Assembly (NCBI RefSeq): GCF_027924405.1
Contig: NZ_AP026978.1
Location: 4,836,001 to 4,900,000, forward strand
Length of the DNA: 64,000 nucleotides
DNA from: Nocardia sputorum
GTDB lineage: Bacteria; Actinomycetota; Actinomycetes; Mycobacteriales; Mycobacteriaceae
Direction: 5' to 3'
Each line of letters begins with the position of its first letter. Position 1 is the first letter of the stretch. Made by a program: the position numbers and the translations under genes. The notes below the pieces were generated by a model. It was given only the letters and a program-made list of their open reading frames with translations, did no database searches and was not told the DNA's origin. Below, one piece after another: positions 55,088-63,802 of this stretch.

Positions 55088-55870
55088 ATGTCACCCGTGC
55101 AGCCGAGTCCCGTCACCACGAAATCCGATGCCACGGCCCTCGCGCCGCGGCGGGCCCGACGCCGCGGCGCGCGCGTCGCTTCGGTCCTCCTGCTCGCGGC
55201 GATGCTGGTCCCGATGCTCGCCGGCTGCCTGCGGGTGCAGGTCTCGATGGGGGTCTCGTCCAACGACCGGGTGTCCGGACGCATCGTCGCCGCCGTGGTG
55301 CCCACCGACCCCGGGGACAAGGGCCCGCAGTTGAAGGCGCCCGAGACGCTGGCGGCCAAGGTGCGGGTGGAGCCGTACGCCCAGGACGGATACGCCGGCA
55401 GCCAGGTCTTCTTCGAAGACCTGTCCTTCGGTGACGTGCAGCAGCTCGGGCAGTTGTCCGAGCAGACCCAGGGCATGTTCCAGTTGCAGTTCCAGCGCAC
55501 CGGCGACCTGGTCAGCCTGAGCGGGCGGGTCGATCTGAAGTCCGTGCCGCCGCACGGCTCGGACGTGCAGTTCACCGTCGCGTTCCCGGCGCGCGTCGCC
55601 AAGACCAACGGCAACCGCGAGGGCGACAACGTCGTCTCCTGGAAGCTGCCGTCCGGTGAGGTCTCCAAGCTGCACGCCGAGGTCAGCTACGCCGACCCGA
55701 ACACCCGCTCGTTCGCGGGCTGGGCGGGCATCGCGGGCGGCATCACGCTGGCGGTGGCCGCCATCGTCGCCGCGATGGCGTACATGGACCGCAATCCCGC
55801 GGCGCCCGGCGCGCCGGAAGTCGGCTTCTCGCTGAGCCGCTGGTGGCGCTCGGTGACGCAGAATCGCTGA
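55088..55870 (+). CDS. lppM: LppM-family lipoprotein
   Basis: A 260-residue protein with a signal sequence and lipobox LVPMLAGC (Cys about 47). It has a beta-rich LppM domain (VSMGVSSNDRVSGRIVAAVV, FFEDLSFGDVQQLGQLSEQ) and a C-terminal membrane helix (about 217-238), so it is anchored at both ends. The family includes M. tuberculosis LppM, implicated in lipid-related host interaction. Here it lies between cruF and the glycosyltransferase. ATG 55088 is used, with GTG 55097 as alternative. Confidence 0.85.
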   Translation: MSPVQPSPVTTKSDATALAPRRARRRGARVASVLLLAAMLVPMLAGCLRVQVSMGVSSNDRVSGRIVAAVVPTDPGDKGPQLKAPETLAAKVRVEPYAQDGYAGSQVFFEDLSFGDVQQLGQLSEQTQGMFQLQFQRTGDLVSLSGRVDLKSVPPHGSDVQFTVAFPARVAKTNGNREGDNVVSWKLPSGEVSKLHAEVSYADPNTRSFAGWAGIAGGITLAVAAIVAAMAYMDRNPAAPGAPEVGFSLSRWWRSVTQNR

Positions 55871-55905
55871 GCGGCGGGGCGGTGTGCCGGGATAGCGTGA
55901 CCCCC

Positions 55906-57072
55906 ATGGTGCATGCCGACCTGCCGAAGACGTTGCGTGCGAACTCGATTCTGCCCAGCACCGCCACCGCGGTGGCGGTGCTCGGCGCGGGCCTCGCGCT
56001 ATACAACCGAATCACCGTGCGGCGGTTGCCGGATACCCCGACGACAGTGATCGAGCCGGTCACCGTCTGCGTTCCCGCGCGGAACGAAGCCGACCGGCTG
56101 CCCGATCTGATCGCCGATCTGCGCGCTCAGGTGGGCGTACCCCGCCTGGCGGTGCGCATCCTCGACGACGCCTCCTCCGACGGCACCGGCGCCGCCGCCC
56201 GCGCGGCGATCGACGACGACCCGCGCTTCACCCTGCTGCGCACCGAGTCCGACCCCGTCCCCGGCTGGACCGGGAAGGCCGCGGCCTGCGTCCGTCTGGC
56301 CGAGGACGTGTTCACGCCGGTGCTGATCTTCTTGGACGCCGACGTGCGGCTGGCGCCGCACGCGCTCGCGGCGGCGGTCGGCGCGCTGCGCGCAGGACGA
56401 GCCGCGCTGGTCTCCCCGTGGCCTCTGCAAGTGGCCGCATCCGTGGCGGAGGCCGTCGTGCAGCCCCTGCTGTGCTGGTCGTGGGCCTCGACGTTGCCGA
56501 TGGCCGTGGCCGACCGGAGCCTGCGGCCCGCGACGGCGGTGGCCTGCGGCCAGTTTCTCGTGTTCGACAACGCCGCCTACCGCGCGGTGGGCGGTCACAC
56601 GACGGTGGCCGGGAGCGTCACCGAAGACCTCGACATCGCCCGTACGCTGCGGCGAGCCGGTCATTCCACCGTGCTGGCGGCCGCGGGAGGGCTGGCGCGC
56701 ACCAGGATGTATCGCGGTGCGGCCGAAGTGGACGCGGGCTACACCCGTTGGCTGTGGTCGGCCTACGACGGCACGATTGCGGGTGGAGCGGCGGTGGGAC
56801 TCGTTGCGGCCATTGCCTATTGGGTGCCGCCCGTGGCGACGGTAGTCGGCCGGGGCGCGGTCCGCCGGATCGGCCTGATCGGCTGGCTCGCCGCCGTCGC
56901 CGGGCGGCTGCTGGCCCGCTCGACCGAAACCGGCGGCCCCTTGAGCCGCGCGGATGTCGCGGCCGCCGTGGCGCATCCGGTGTCGGTGGCGGCCTATCTG
57001 CTGCTGTGGGCGCGTTCGCATCGGGCCCGCCGCCGCGGCACGGCGCGCTGGAAAGGTCGTTCGCTCACCTGA
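55906..57072 (+). CDS. cruG: Family 2 glycosyltransferase, CruG-like
   Basis: A 388-residue GT2 enzyme: an N-terminal membrane segment, then the GT-A domain VTVCVPARNEADRLPDLI, RILDDASSDGTGAAA and FLDADVRL (D-x-D). VAGSVTEDLDIARTLRRAG carries the acceptor/ED motif, and C-terminal membrane helices follow. Position after crtO and cruF suggests it glycosylates the hydroxylated carotenoid, like CruG; a lipid glycosylation role is the alternative. ATG 55906 (MVHADLPKTL) is chosen. Confidence 0.8.
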   Translation: MVHADLPKTLRANSILPSTATAVAVLGAGLALYNRITVRRLPDTPTTVIEPVTVCVPARNEADRLPDLIADLRAQVGVPRLAVRILDDASSDGTGAAARAAIDDDPRFTLLRTESDPVPGWTGKAAACVRLAEDVFTPVLIFLDADVRLAPHALAAAVGALRAGRAALVSPWPLQVAASVAEAVVQPLLCWSWASTLPMAVADRSLRPATAVACGQFLVFDNAAYRAVGGHTTVAGSVTEDLDIARTLRRAGHSTVLAAAGGLARTRMYRGAAEVDAGYTRWLWSAYDGTIAGGAAVGLVAAIAYWVPPVATVVGRGAVRRIGLIGWLAAVAGRLLARSTETGGPLSRADVAAAVAHPVSVAAYLLLWARSHRARRRGTARWKGRSLT

Positions 57073-57097
57073 GCGACCGCGCCGCGGCCGGCGGAAC

Positions 57098-57805
57098 TCA
57101 CGGCACCGCGGTGATTCCGACCGTCGGCAAGAACATGCACGACTTCGCGCCGTTCTGCACCGTGCCGAAGACCGCGGCGAGAACGGTGCCCTTGCCGGTG
57201 TCCACCGGGACCGCGCGCACCCCACCCATCGGGAGGGACGCGACGAGGAAGTCCCGGATGGCCTGCTCGGCCGTGGGCCGCAGGTCCGCGGGAACAGCCG
57301 CGGGAATCATCGAGCGGGCGACCTCCGGCAGCGGCCCCATGGCGGCCGTGCCGCCGCGGCCGGTGCTCAGGTTGAGCCAGGCCACCTGCATGCCTCCGGT
57401 GTTCGAGCCGTCCGGCCCGAGACCGTAGGGCACGAAGGTGAACATGGCCTGCCCCGCTTTGACGGCGCTGAGATCCTGGCCGGGAATCTGCACGCTGTTC
57501 TTCGGCCAGGGCCCCGGAATGGCGCCCGCCACGGCAGGCGCCAGACCGGCCGTGGTGTTGTCGAGACAGAACGCCGACGCGCTCGGATAGGCGAAGGGCT
57601 GGATACCGAGCGCGCGCAGCGCGTCGATCGCGGCTTGGTAGGCGCCGAACAGGTCACCTGGGGCGGCGACCGGCACGGAGTGCTCGGAGAACGCGGGAAT
57701 CGTGGCATCCGGAGCCGCGAACGCGGTGGCCGGGCCGGCGAGCGCGAAGGCGATGGAACTGGTCGCGACAGCGGACAACTGGGTCAGACGGCGCAATATG
57801 GTCAC
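57098..57805 (-). CDS. Secreted protein of unknown function
   Basis: A 235-residue exported protein. The signal peptide (about 1-31, ending ATAFA) is preceded by TILRRLTQ. The mature part has two cysteines (SAFCLDN and KSCMFLP) likely to pair. No catalytic motif or named family is recognised; homologues appear to be common in Nocardia and Mycobacterium. The GTG start is supported by GAGGAGG four bases upstream. Divergent from the S-box operon. Confidence 0.75.
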   Translation of the reverse strand: MTILRRLTQLSAVATSSIAFALAGPATAFAAPDATIPAFSEHSVPVAAPGDLFGAYQAAIDALRALGIQPFAYPSASAFCLDNTTAGLAPAVAGAIPGPWPKNSVQIPGQDLSAVKAGQAMFTFVPYGLGPDGSNTGGMQVAWLNLSTGRGGTAAMGPLPEVARSMIPAAVPADLRPTAEQAIRDFLVASLPMGGVRAVPVDTGKGTVLAAVFGTVQNGAKSCMFLPTVGITAVP

Positions 57806-58193
57806 GAAACCTCCTCATCGGCGGAACGATCGAGGGGCACAGTACTCCGGCAAACGCCTCCAACAGCCTGGATTGGGCATAGCAATTTCTTGGCGAGTCC
57901 TGTTTGCCCGGAACGGACTTCCGCTCGGCCGACCGGCGTTCCCCAGCCCCGGCGATAGCCGTATGCTGCATCGGGCCGCCGGATTCCCGCCGCCGCGCAC
58001 TCGCCCTCCGCGAGGCGCCCGGGCCCACGCCGCCCACGAGCGAGCAGCGCATCCCTGGTTACTACAAGGATCCGAGGCATCGGCGTCGACAAGGTCTACG
58101 CTCACGCTGATTACTTCTCTTGTTCCAGGCTTCCCTTGCTGGGCATCATGATTCGGCTCGCCTCCGACATCCGTCGCCGGGGGTCGGCGCCAA
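57806..58193. other. Divergent promoter region before the S-box
   Basis: About 390 bases between a secreted-protein start and the S-box. It must hold the promoters of both. TACGCT near 58097 is a possible -10 for the S-box transcript, without a clear -35. No coding frame of merit was seen. Confidence 0.35.
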
Positions 58194-58281
58194 CCATCCA
58201 GAGCGACCGAGAGACCTGGCTCGTCGACGTCGCAGCAACCCCCCGGTCATCGGGTGCGGGTGCTTCCGCCGGGACCGATGG
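58194..58281 (+). promoter_or_regulatory. S-box (SAM-I) riboswitch
   Basis: P1 is CCATC (58194-58198) with GATGG (58277-58281). Inside are the conserved AGAGCGACCGAGAGACC, the GCGAC/GTCGC P2 stem, GCAGCAACC, and GGTGCTTCCGCC, matching the S-box core AGAG...GCAACC...GGUGC..UCC. The Shine-Dalgarno GGAGG (58280-58284) overlaps the 3' strand of P1, so SAM binding should hide it; no terminator follows, pointing to translational control. It governs the ABC operon downstream. Confidence 0.92.
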
Positions 58282-58291
58282 AGGAACCGAA

Positions 58292-58315
58292 GTGATCATC
58301 GAGGACCCGTCGTGA
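58292..58315 (+). CDS. Seven-codon leader ORF coupled to the ABC permease
   Basis: GTG ATC ATC GAG GAC CCG TCG TGA: the best Shine-Dalgarno of the region (GGAGG, seven bases upstream) serves this tiny frame. Its TGA overlaps the GTG of the permease gene (GTGA at 58312). It may transmit S-box control to the permease by termination-reinitiation. Alternatively the Shine-Dalgarno-like GAGGA at 58301 alone drives the permease. Confidence 0.4.
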   Translation: MIIEDPS

Positions 58316-59331
58316 GTGCGTCCACGGCACCTGACGCCGCCCCCGAAACCGTCACGCACACCGAAGCGGACCCGATCGGCGCCCCCGTCCCCGTGCCCGT
58401 GCCCGCCGATTCCGGCGCGACGCCCACCGTGGCCAAGACCCGGCACCCGTGGCGCTGGGTGGTCAGCGCCGTCGCGCTGATCCTGCTCGCCCAGTTCGCG
58501 CACGGTCTGGCTACCAATCCCGGCTGGGACTGGCCGACCTTCGCGCAGTACATCACGGCGAGGTCGGTGCTGTCGGCGTTGCGGGTCACCTTGGAGCTGA
58601 CCGTCTGGGGCACCGCGCTCGGCTTTCTGCTGGGCACCGCCCTGGCGATCGCCCGGTTGTCGAACAATCCCGTGCTGCGCGTGATCTCGTGGGTCTACAT
58701 CTGGGCGTTCCGTTCGATCCCGCTGATCGTGCAGCTGCTGTTCTGGTTCAACATCGCCTACCTGTATCAGACCCTCTCGATCGGCGTGCCGTTCGGGCCC
58801 ACGCTGTTCACTTTCGAGGTGAACGGGGTGATCAGCGGTTTCACCGCCGCCGTGATCGGCTTGGCCCTGCACCAGGCGGCCTATTCGGCCGAGATCATCC
58901 GGGCCGGATTCATCGCGGTGGACGCCGGCCAGCTGGAAGCCGCCGCCGCGCTGGGGATTACCCGGCTGCGGCAGTTCCGCACGGTGGTGGCGCCGCAGGC
59001 CATGCGCTCGATCCTGCCGAACGCGACCAACGAGGTGATCAGCCTGTTCAAGGGCACCTCGATCGTGTCGGTGATGGCGATCGCCGAACTGTTCTACCAG
59101 GTCCAGGTGATCTACGGACGCAATGGGCGAGTCGTGCCGCTGCTGATGGTCGCGACGGTCTGGTACATCGTGCTCACCACCGTGCTGTCGGTGGCGCAGC
59201 ACTACATCGAGCGCCACTACGCCAAGGGGGCGCACCGCACGCCGCCGCCGACTCCGCTGCAACGCGCCTGGCGGAAGCTGCGCGAGGTCGCCGAGGCCGG
59301 TCCCGCCGCACCGCGCGGAGCCACCCGATGA
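58312..59331 (+). CDS. Amino-acid ABC transporter permease (HisM/GlnP family)
   Basis: A 339-residue polar-amino-acid type permease. It has a Pro/Ala-rich N-terminal tail (about 45 residues) and about six helices. The EAA loop is LEAAAALGITRLRQFRTVVAPQAMRSILP; RSIPLIVQLLFWF is the usual HisM helix. Being under an S-box it most likely carries methionine, cystine or another sulphur compound. Its stop overlaps the ATPase start (ATGA), indicating one transporter. Confidence 0.9.
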   Translation: MSASTAPDAAPETVTHTEADPIGAPVPVPVPADSGATPTVAKTRHPWRWVVSAVALILLAQFAHGLATNPGWDWPTFAQYITARSVLSALRVTLELTVWGTALGFLLGTALAIARLSNNPVLRVISWVYIWAFRSIPLIVQLLFWFNIAYLYQTLSIGVPFGPTLFTFEVNGVISGFTAAVIGLALHQAAYSAEIIRAGFIAVDAGQLEAAAALGITRLRQFRTVVAPQAMRSILPNATNEVISLFKGTSIVSVMAIAELFYQVQVIYGRNGRVVPLLMVATVWYIVLTTVLSVAQHYIERHYAKGAHRTPPPTPLQRAWRKLREVAEAGPAAPRGATR

Positions 59332-60095
59332 GCGCCACACCCGCCGTCGAGGTCCGCGGCGTGCGCAAATCCTACGGCGCGCATCCGGTGCTGCGCGGCA
59401 TCGATCTCACCGTGCGCTCCGGCGAGGTGGTCGCCGTCATCGGCCCGTCGGGCTCCGGTAAGTCGACGCTGCTGCGCGTGGTGAACCACCTGGAGACCCT
59501 CGACGCGGGCACCGTGCACATCGACGGGGAACTGATCGGCTACCGGCTGCGCCGCGACCGCCTGCACGCGCTGCCCGATCGCGAGGTGCGCAAGCAGCGT
59601 TCGCGGATCGGCTTCGTCTTCCAGCAGTTCAATCTGTTCCCACACCTGACCGTCCTGGAAAACGTCACGCTGGCCCCGCTTTCCGCGCAACGGCGGGACC
59701 GGGCCGAGGTGGAGCGCGAGGCGCACCGCCTGCTGGAGCGGGTCGGCATCGGACAGCTGGCCGGCGCGTATCCGCGCACGCTGTCGGGCGGACAGCAGCA
59801 GCGGGTGGCGATCGCCCGCGCGCTGGCGCTGCGGCCGCGCGTGATCCTGTTCGACGAGCCCACCTCCGCCCTGGACCCGGAACTGGTCGGCGAGGTGCTC
59901 GACGTGATCCGCGATCTCGCGCACGGCGGCACCGCCCTGGTGATCGTCACCCACGAGATCGGTTTCGCCCGTGAGGTCGCCGACACCGTGGTGTTCCTGG
60001 ACGAGGGCGTCATCGTCGAGCAGGGGCCGCCCTCGGCCGTCCTCGATCACCCCGAACACCCGCGCACCCGCGCTTTCCTTTCCCGAGTCCGCTGA
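59328..60095 (+). CDS. Amino-acid ABC transporter ATPase (GlnQ type)
   Basis: A 255-residue ATPase with Walker A GPSGSGKST, Q-loop FVFQQFNLFPHLTVLENV, signature LSGGQQQRVAIARAL, Walker B VILFDEPTSALDPEL and the switch His in IVTHEIGFA. It energises the permease encoded immediately before. An unusual 20-residue Arg-rich insert (YRLRRDRLHALPDREVRKQR) follows the first strands. The stop overlaps the next start by one base (TGATG). Confidence 0.95.
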   Translation: MSATPAVEVRGVRKSYGAHPVLRGIDLTVRSGEVVAVIGPSGSGKSTLLRVVNHLETLDAGTVHIDGELIGYRLRRDRLHALPDREVRKQRSRIGFVFQQFNLFPHLTVLENVTLAPLSAQRRDRAEVEREAHRLLERVGIGQLAGAYPRTLSGGQQQRVAIARALALRPRVILFDEPTSALDPELVGEVLDVIRDLAHGGTALVIVTHEIGFAREVADTVVFLDEGVIVEQGPPSAVLDHPEHPRTRAFLSRVR

Positions 60096-61069
60096 TGAAC
60101 AGGTTCCCGATGAAGTTCTCCGCCCTGGTCACCGCCGCCGCGACGGCGGTCGCGCTGCTGGCCACCGGCTGCACCGAACCCGAGGCGGACAACGCCGCGC
60201 AGCCCGCCGGTTCGATCACCTTCGACCTCTCCCCCGCCCAGTCCGGTCGCGTCCGGGCCGCCGAGGTCGACGCCATCGCCGCCGAAGTGCCGCAGGCGAT
60301 CCGCGACCGCGGCACGCTGATCGTGACCGGCGCGTCCGGCGCCGCGCCGCCGCTGCGGTTCTACGCCACCGACGACAAGACCGTGGTCGGTTCCGAGGTC
60401 GACTTCGCCTCGCTGATCGCCGACATCCTCGGCCTGAAACTGGATGCGCGGGTGGCCGATTGGTCGCAGAACTTCGTGCGGGTGGACTCCGGCGAGGTGG
60501 ACGCGTTCATCTCCAACGTCACCGTCACCGAGGAACGCAAGGAGAAGTACGACTTCGCGACCTACCGCAGGGACAACGTCGCGCTGGAGGTGCCGATCCA
60601 GAGCAAGCTGGAGTACAAGGACCGGAGGAGCCTGGCGGGCAAGCGGATCGGCGTCGGCAGCGGCACCAACCAGGAGCAGCTGCTGGTGAAGTGGAACGAG
60701 CAGAACCGGGCCGAGGGCCTGCCGCCGATCGACATCGCCTACTTCCAGCAGGTCACCGACTACTACCTGGCGCTGGCCTCGCAGCGGCTGGACGGCTACC
60801 TCGGCCCCAACCCGACCGCGATCTACCACGCGGCCACCGCGAAGCAGACCAGGATCGTGGGCACCTTCTCCGGCGCGGGCGAGGCGTTGCAAGGCGAGAT
60901 CGCGGTGCTCACCAAGAAGGACAACGGGCTGATCACCGCCGTGCAGCACGCGCTGGCCTACGCCATCGAGCACGGCACCTATCAGCAGGTGATCGACCGC
61001 TGGGGCCTGCAGAGCGAGACGGTCACCGAATCGCGGATCAACCCGCCCGGCCTGCCGAAGAAACGGTGA
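60095..61069 (+). CDS. Amino-acid ABC transporter substrate-binding lipoprotein (family 3)
   Basis: A 324-residue lipoprotein with signal and lipobox ALLATGC. It has the SBP family 3 fold: VGSEVDFASLIADILGLKLDAR, SGEVDAFISNVTVTEERKEKYDFAT (the typical family 3 signature), LAGKRIGVGSGTNQEQ, LDGYLGPN. It captures the substrate outside the membrane for the permease and ATPase before it. The S-box suggests a sulphur amino acid or derivative; the pocket residues alone do not decide this. Confidence 0.9.
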   Translation: MNRFPMKFSALVTAAATAVALLATGCTEPEADNAAQPAGSITFDLSPAQSGRVRAAEVDAIAAEVPQAIRDRGTLIVTGASGAAPPLRFYATDDKTVVGSEVDFASLIADILGLKLDARVADWSQNFVRVDSGEVDAFISNVTVTEERKEKYDFATYRRDNVALEVPIQSKLEYKDRRSLAGKRIGVGSGTNQEQLLVKWNEQNRAEGLPPIDIAYFQQVTDYYLALASQRLDGYLGPNPTAIYHAATAKQTRIVGTFSGAGEALQGEIAVLTKKDNGLITAVQHALAYAIEHGTYQQVIDRWGLQSETVTESRINPPGLPKKR

Positions 61070-61130
61070 GCCGATGACACCCCGCCCAGGGCGAGCAGTT
61101 CGCCCGCCCCGAAGTATCTGGAGTTGCCCC

Positions 61131-62750
61131 GTGACCCGAACCCGCCACCGAATCGTCGCGCTGGCCGGCGCGCTCGCCGCGGCCACCACTGTGGCCGCCT
61201 GCGGCAGTGATTCGGCCGCGCCCGGCGGCGACGCGGGCCCGCCCCAGCCCGGCGGCACCCTGCGGTACGGCCTTTCCCAGGCGCCGACCTGCTCGGATCC
61301 CGCCCAGGCGGGCACCAACCAGACGCTGTACGTCGCCCGGCAGATCGTGGATTCGCTGACCGACCAGGACCCGGCCACCGGCGAGCTGAAGCCGTGGCTG
61401 GCCCAGAGCTGGGAGGCGAGCCCCGACGCGAAGGTCTTCACCTTCCATCTCGTCGACGGCGTCACCTTCAGCGACGGCACGCCGCTCACCGCCGAATCGG
61501 TGCGCAACACCTTCGACTCGGTCGTGAAACTGGGCTCGGGCAAGGCTCCGCTGGGCAGCAGTTATCTCACCGGCTACGTCGGCACCACGGCCGTGGACCG
61601 GCTCACCGCCCGGGTCGAGTTCAGCAAGCCCAACGCACCGTTCCTGCAGGCGTCCTCGACCGCCGCGCTCGGTATCCAGGCCGACGTGACCACCGCCAAG
61701 CCGGCCGAGCAGCGCTGCCTCGGCGACAACGTGGGCAGCGGACCGTTCACCTACGCGGCCTACCGCCAAGACGCCTCGGCGACGCTGGTCAAGCGCACCG
61801 GCTACCACTGGGGTTCGGCGGTGTTCGCCCACCGCGGCGAGGCCTACCTGGACAAGATCGAGTTCACCGTCGTGCCCGAATCCGGAGTGCGCACCGGCAG
61901 TCTCGCCTCCGGGCAGCTGGACGCGATCAGTGACGCGCTGCCGCAGGACGCCCCGCAGATCGAGGCGGCGGGCGGCCGGGTGCTCAGCACCGCAAACCCG
62001 GGCGTGCCGTTCGGCTTGCAGGTGAACGTCACCCGCGGGCCGCTGCGCGATCCCGCGGTGCGCCAGGCGCTGCTGCCCGCGATCGATCGCAAGCAGCTGG
62101 TGGACACCGTCCTCGGCCCGCAGTTCAAGCCCGCCACCAGCACGCTGGCCAGCACCACCCCCGGCTACACCGACCTCTCGGCGCGCCTGGCCTACGACCC
62201 GGCGAAGGCGCGCACCATCCTCGACCAGGCCGGGTGGGTCCCAGGCGCGGATGGCATCCGGGCGAAGAACGGCGAGCGGTTGTCGTTCTCGGTGCTGTTC
62301 AGCCAGGTGTTCGCGGGCAACCAGGCGATCCTCGAACTGGTGCAGCAGCAGCTGCGGCAGGTCGGCGTCGAGCTGAAGCTGGACCTGGTGTCGGTGGCCG
62401 AGACCACGGCGCGGCAGAACAGCAAGGACTTCGACACCTCCTACGGCAACACCACCCGCGCCGACGGTGACATCCTGCGCACCTCCTTCGGTCTCGACGG
62501 ACGCAATCTCAACGCGCGCGGCCCCGTCCCCGCGCTGGACGACGCGCTGAACGGCCAGGTCAGCACCATCGACACCGTGACACGCAACGGGCTCATCCGT
62601 ACCGCGCAGGAACAGGTGCTCGACGCCGGACTGCAGATCCCGACCGTCGAGCTGTCCCAGGCGATCGGGGCGGGCGCGAACACGCGGGATCTGAAGTTCG
62701 AAGCCTCGGCGCGATTGCAGTTCTTCGACACCTGGCTGAGCGGACGCTAG
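61131..62750 (+). CDS. Oligopeptide-type ABC substrate-binding lipoprotein (family 5)
   Basis: A 539-residue SBP family 5 lipoprotein (DppA/OppA/NikA type). Lipobox TTVAAC; YGLSQAPTCSDPAQAGTN; WEASPDAKVFTFHLVDGVTFSDGTPLTAESV is the classical family-5 region; then PAIDRKQLVDTVLG. GTG 61131 is chosen: GGAG lies seven bases upstream and a normal signal peptide follows; ATG 61074 would add 19 unlikely residues. It is followed by DppB/DppC-type permeases, so a second transporter lies in the same S-box operon. Confidence 0.9.
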   Translation: MTRTRHRIVALAGALAAATTVAACGSDSAAPGGDAGPPQPGGTLRYGLSQAPTCSDPAQAGTNQTLYVARQIVDSLTDQDPATGELKPWLAQSWEASPDAKVFTFHLVDGVTFSDGTPLTAESVRNTFDSVVKLGSGKAPLGSSYLTGYVGTTAVDRLTARVEFSKPNAPFLQASSTAALGIQADVTTAKPAEQRCLGDNVGSGPFTYAAYRQDASATLVKRTGYHWGSAVFAHRGEAYLDKIEFTVVPESGVRTGSLASGQLDAISDALPQDAPQIEAAGGRVLSTANPGVPFGLQVNVTRGPLRDPAVRQALLPAIDRKQLVDTVLGPQFKPATSTLASTTPGYTDLSARLAYDPAKARTILDQAGWVPGADGIRAKNGERLSFSVLFSQVFAGNQAILELVQQQLRQVGVELKLDLVSVAETTARQNSKDFDTSYGNTTRADGDILRTSFGLDGRNLNARGPVPALDDALNGQVSTIDTVTRNGLIRTAQEQVLDAGLQIPTVELSQAIGAGANTRDLKFEASARLQFFDTWLSGR

Positions 62751-62752
62751 TC

Positions 62753-63802
62753 ATGGCGCGCTATCTGGCCCTGCGGGCCCTGCAGGCGGTCTGGGTGCTG
62801 TGGGCGGCGTTCACGCTGTCGTTCGTGGTGCTGTACCTGCTGCCCGCCGACCCGGTCTCGATCGCGGCCGACGGCGGCGGCGCCGGCACACCGGTGGACA
62901 AGGCCGCCATCGCCGAGTTGCAGGCTCGCTACGGGCTGGATCGGCCGCTGTGGGACCAGTATTGGACCGCGCTCGGGCACGCCGTGCGCGGCGATCTCGG
63001 GCATTCCATCGCCACCGGGCAGCCGGTCACCGGCGCGATCGGCGACGCGCTGCCCGCCACACTCGCGTTGACCGGCGCGGCGCTGCTCTTCGCGGTCGCC
63101 GGAGGCGTGGCGCTGGCGTTCGCGGCCACCCAGACCCGGCGGCCGTGGCTGCGCAACGCCGTGGCCGCGCTGCCGTCGCTGGGCGTCTCGGTGCCGACCT
63201 TCTGGACCGGACTGCTACTGCTGCAAGTGTTCTCGTTCCAGTTGCGGCTGGCGCCCGCGTTCGGCGGGCACGGGTTCGCGGGCACGGTGCTGCCCGCCCT
63301 CACCCTGGCCCTGCCGATCGGCGCGGTCATCGCGCAGGTGCTCACCGCCGGGCTCGAAGCCACCTGGCGGCAGCCGTTCGTGGACGTGGCGCTGGCCAAG
63401 GGCGGATCGCGCTGGTGGGTGCAACGCAGGCACGTGCTACGGCCGGCCAGCGTGCCCGCGTTCACCATCGCGGGAGTCCTGGTCGGCAACATGCTCGCCG
63501 GATCGGTGGTGGTGGAAACCGTCTTCGCGCGCCAAGGCGTCGGCCGGCTGACCCAGACCGCGGTGCTCGCGCAGGACATCCCGGTGGTGCAGGGCATCGT
63601 GCTGCTCACCTCGGTGGTGTTCGTCAGCGTGAATCTGGCGGTCGACCTGCTGTATCCGCTGCTCGACCCGAGCATCGCCGCCCGCTCCGCGGCCGTGAGC
63701 GGCGAGTCGGAGCAGGCCGTCGCCGACGCCGCCGAGGAGGCGATCACCGCCGGATCCTTGCCCGGCGCGCCGTTCGCCGAGGAGGTGCGGACCCGTGGTT
63801 GA
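62753..63802 (+). CDS. DppB-type ABC permease
   Basis: A 349-residue permease with six helices: the DppB-type N-terminal helix (RALQAVWVLWAAFTLSFVVLYLLPADPV), the long periplasmic region with RYGLDRPLWDQYW and GDLGHSI, and the EAA loop EATWRQPFVDVALAKGGSRWWVQRRHVLRPASVP. It starts two bases after the substrate-binding protein stop. The C-terminal 40 residues are a polar, Ala/Glu-rich extension. Confidence 0.92.
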   Translation: MARYLALRALQAVWVLWAAFTLSFVVLYLLPADPVSIAADGGGAGTPVDKAAIAELQARYGLDRPLWDQYWTALGHAVRGDLGHSIATGQPVTGAIGDALPATLALTGAALLFAVAGGVALAFAATQTRRPWLRNAVAALPSLGVSVPTFWTGLLLLQVFSFQLRLAPAFGGHGFAGTVLPALTLALPIGAVIAQVLTAGLEATWRQPFVDVALAKGGSRWWVQRRHVLRPASVPAFTIAGVLVGNMLAGSVVVETVFARQGVGRLTQTAVLAQDIPVVQGIVLLTSVVFVSVNLAVDLLYPLLDPSIAARSAAVSGESEQAVADAAEEAITAGSLPGAPFAEEVRTRG

